From: Trichoplax adhaerens | Lineage: Eukaryota > Placozoa > Uniplacotomia > Trichoplacea > Trichoplacidae | DNA: 64,000 nucleotides | Direction: 5' to 3' | Assembly (NCBI RefSeq): GCF_000150275.1 | Contig: NW_002060944.1 | Location: forward strand, 3,979,080-4,043,079 | Part shown: in pieces, positions 63,381 to 64,000 of the stretch | How the letters are laid out: each line of letters opens with the position of its first letter | How positions within the stretch are numbered: the first letter of the stretch is position 1 | Made by a program: the position numbers and the translations under genes | The notes under the pieces: model-generated | Seen by the model: the letters and a program-made list of their open reading frames with translations, nothing else | What the model was told of the DNA's origin: nothing | The model's database searches: none

Positions 63381-63881
63381 TTAATACTGTAAAAGAAACT
63401 CTAAGTTATATTTCTTGAGATGAGGTTCAGCAAAATGACGACCATATTGAAATAGATCAAATCCTTGATGCCTCTTGACAGCCAAAGCAACCATGCCAAT
63501 AATGGAGAATAATAACATTAATTGTAAAGCTTTGACTGTGCTCATAAAACCTGGAATACGGTCTTCAACAGCTTTAATATAGCCATTGAAATAAGAACGA
63601 CGACCATTGATATAGTAGATGCCAAGCAAGCCGCCCATGATAGGATGGAAAAAGAGCGAGCAAGTCCACAACACCACCAAAAAGATGCTAAAAAATTCCA
63701 AACTGTTTTGTTGCGCACGAGCATATCGTTCAAATTCTCCATTACCTGTCATCTTAGGATAGTCGACCTTGAGTCGACGGCGTGCTCCACCAACACGGCC
63801 AGCAAAGGTGGTTAGTTGGTAAGCTCCAATCATGGAGACTGCGGAAGGAATGAGGATTGATTCCAAGGTGATGGCGGACAT
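63381..63881 (-). CDS. MAPEG-family membrane protein, MGST2/3-like
   Basis: Four-helix ER membrane enzyme family (microsomal glutathione transferase, LTC4 synthase, FLAP). Single uninterrupted frame; the ATG at 63881 (MSAITLESILIPSAV) gives 166 residues (human MGST3 152). A longer frame upstream opens only with GTG. The family core is clear: KVDYPKMTGNGEFERYARAQQNSLEFF matches the MGST3 KVEYP..FNCIQRAHQNTLE segment, with helices before it (LIPSAVSMIGAYQLTTFA) and after it (FSIFLVVLWTCSLFF; LQLMLLFSIIGMVALAV), and GIYYINGRRSYFNGY for the glutathione-site loop between helices 3 and 4. The C-terminal tail of about 30 residues (GFDLFQYGRHFAEPHLKKYN) is longer than usual. It lacks introns in an otherwise intron-dense window, which could mean retroposition or intron loss. 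Confidence 0.9.
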   Translation of the reverse strand: MSAITLESILIPSAVSMIGAYQLTTFAGRVGGARRRLKVDYPKMTGNGEFERYARAQQNSLEFFSIFLVVLWTCSLFFHPIMGGLLGIYYINGRRSYFNGYIKAVEDRIPGFMSTVKALQLMLLFSIIGMVALAVKRHQGFDLFQYGRHFAEPHLKKYNLEFLLQY

Positions 63882-64000
63882 GATGGATTTCTTGCTGCTT
63901 GGGCTGGGCGTTAATGTTGTTGTGTTGATGTCCACAACGTACTACGCTAGGGTGACGTTAGTCGAACGTTTCCTATGCGACCGACGCCAGTGACGTTGAG

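Overview
This is a eukaryotic, almost certainly animal, nuclear segment: AT-rich and densely split into short exons with GT..AG introns, mostly encoding proteins that align over their whole length with vertebrate ones. The mix of vertebrate-like gene structures, a compact gene layout and abundant species-specific tandem repeats suggests an early-branching animal. A placozoan (Trichoplax/Hoilungia type) is my best guess, inferred and not proven. All gene names come from recognising the translated exons; no database search was run.

Layout. 1-5985 (-): 5' part of an M16 'inverzincin' metallopeptidase gene (C05D11.1/SDD3 type) running off the left edge. 6.0-11.6 kb: repeat block with a duplicated 366-bp unit, an 82-bp satellite split by a 634-bp solo LTR, a 220-bp triplication, hairpins and a 90-bp minisatellite. 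12052-16710 (+): NEK6/7-type kinase. 17737-23098 (-): COG7. 23611-25864 (+): exosome subunit EXOSC2/RRP4. 26.1-28.9 kb (-): two unrecognised coding regions. 29.5-30.7 kb: satellite with a four-monomer higher-order period. 31124-32472 (+): prefoldin subunit 6, with a triplicated element in intron 1. 32994-35544 (-): THOC3. 35.7-38.5 kb: repeats and gene-free DNA. 38554-39453 (-): membrane-anchored C2-domain (synaptotagmin-like) protein. 39.5-45.3 kb: mostly gene-free. 45314-48605 (-): p67phox/NCF2-like NADPH-oxidase activator. 49883-60703 (+): PNPLA6/7 (neuropathy target esterase), 39 exons plus one 26-nt micro-exon. 60.9-61.6 kb: 117-bp satellite. 63381-63881 (-): single-exon MAPEG protein (MGST2/3-like).

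How the genes relate. They are housekeeping or signalling genes with no shared pathway and no operon. The arrangement alternates between divergent pairs (M16/NEK, COG7/EXOSC2, 28.9-kb gene/PFDN6, p67-like/PNPLA6-7) and convergent pairs (NEK/COG7, EXOSC2/26-kb gene, PFDN6/THOC3). The upstream sides of most genes carry GC-richer patches dense in short palindromes built on TACTGTACAGTA; the convergent 3' sides largely lack them.

Most notable: (i) a p67phox homologue that keeps the TPR, activation segment and PB1 but has a polyproline region where the central SH3 should be and no C-terminal SH3; (ii) the promoter-proximal GTAC-palindrome clusters; (iii) a clean solo LTR with a 5-bp target duplication inside a satellite; (iv) unusual gene structures in COG7 (an inferred exon ending right after the ATG, and a GC-AG intron).
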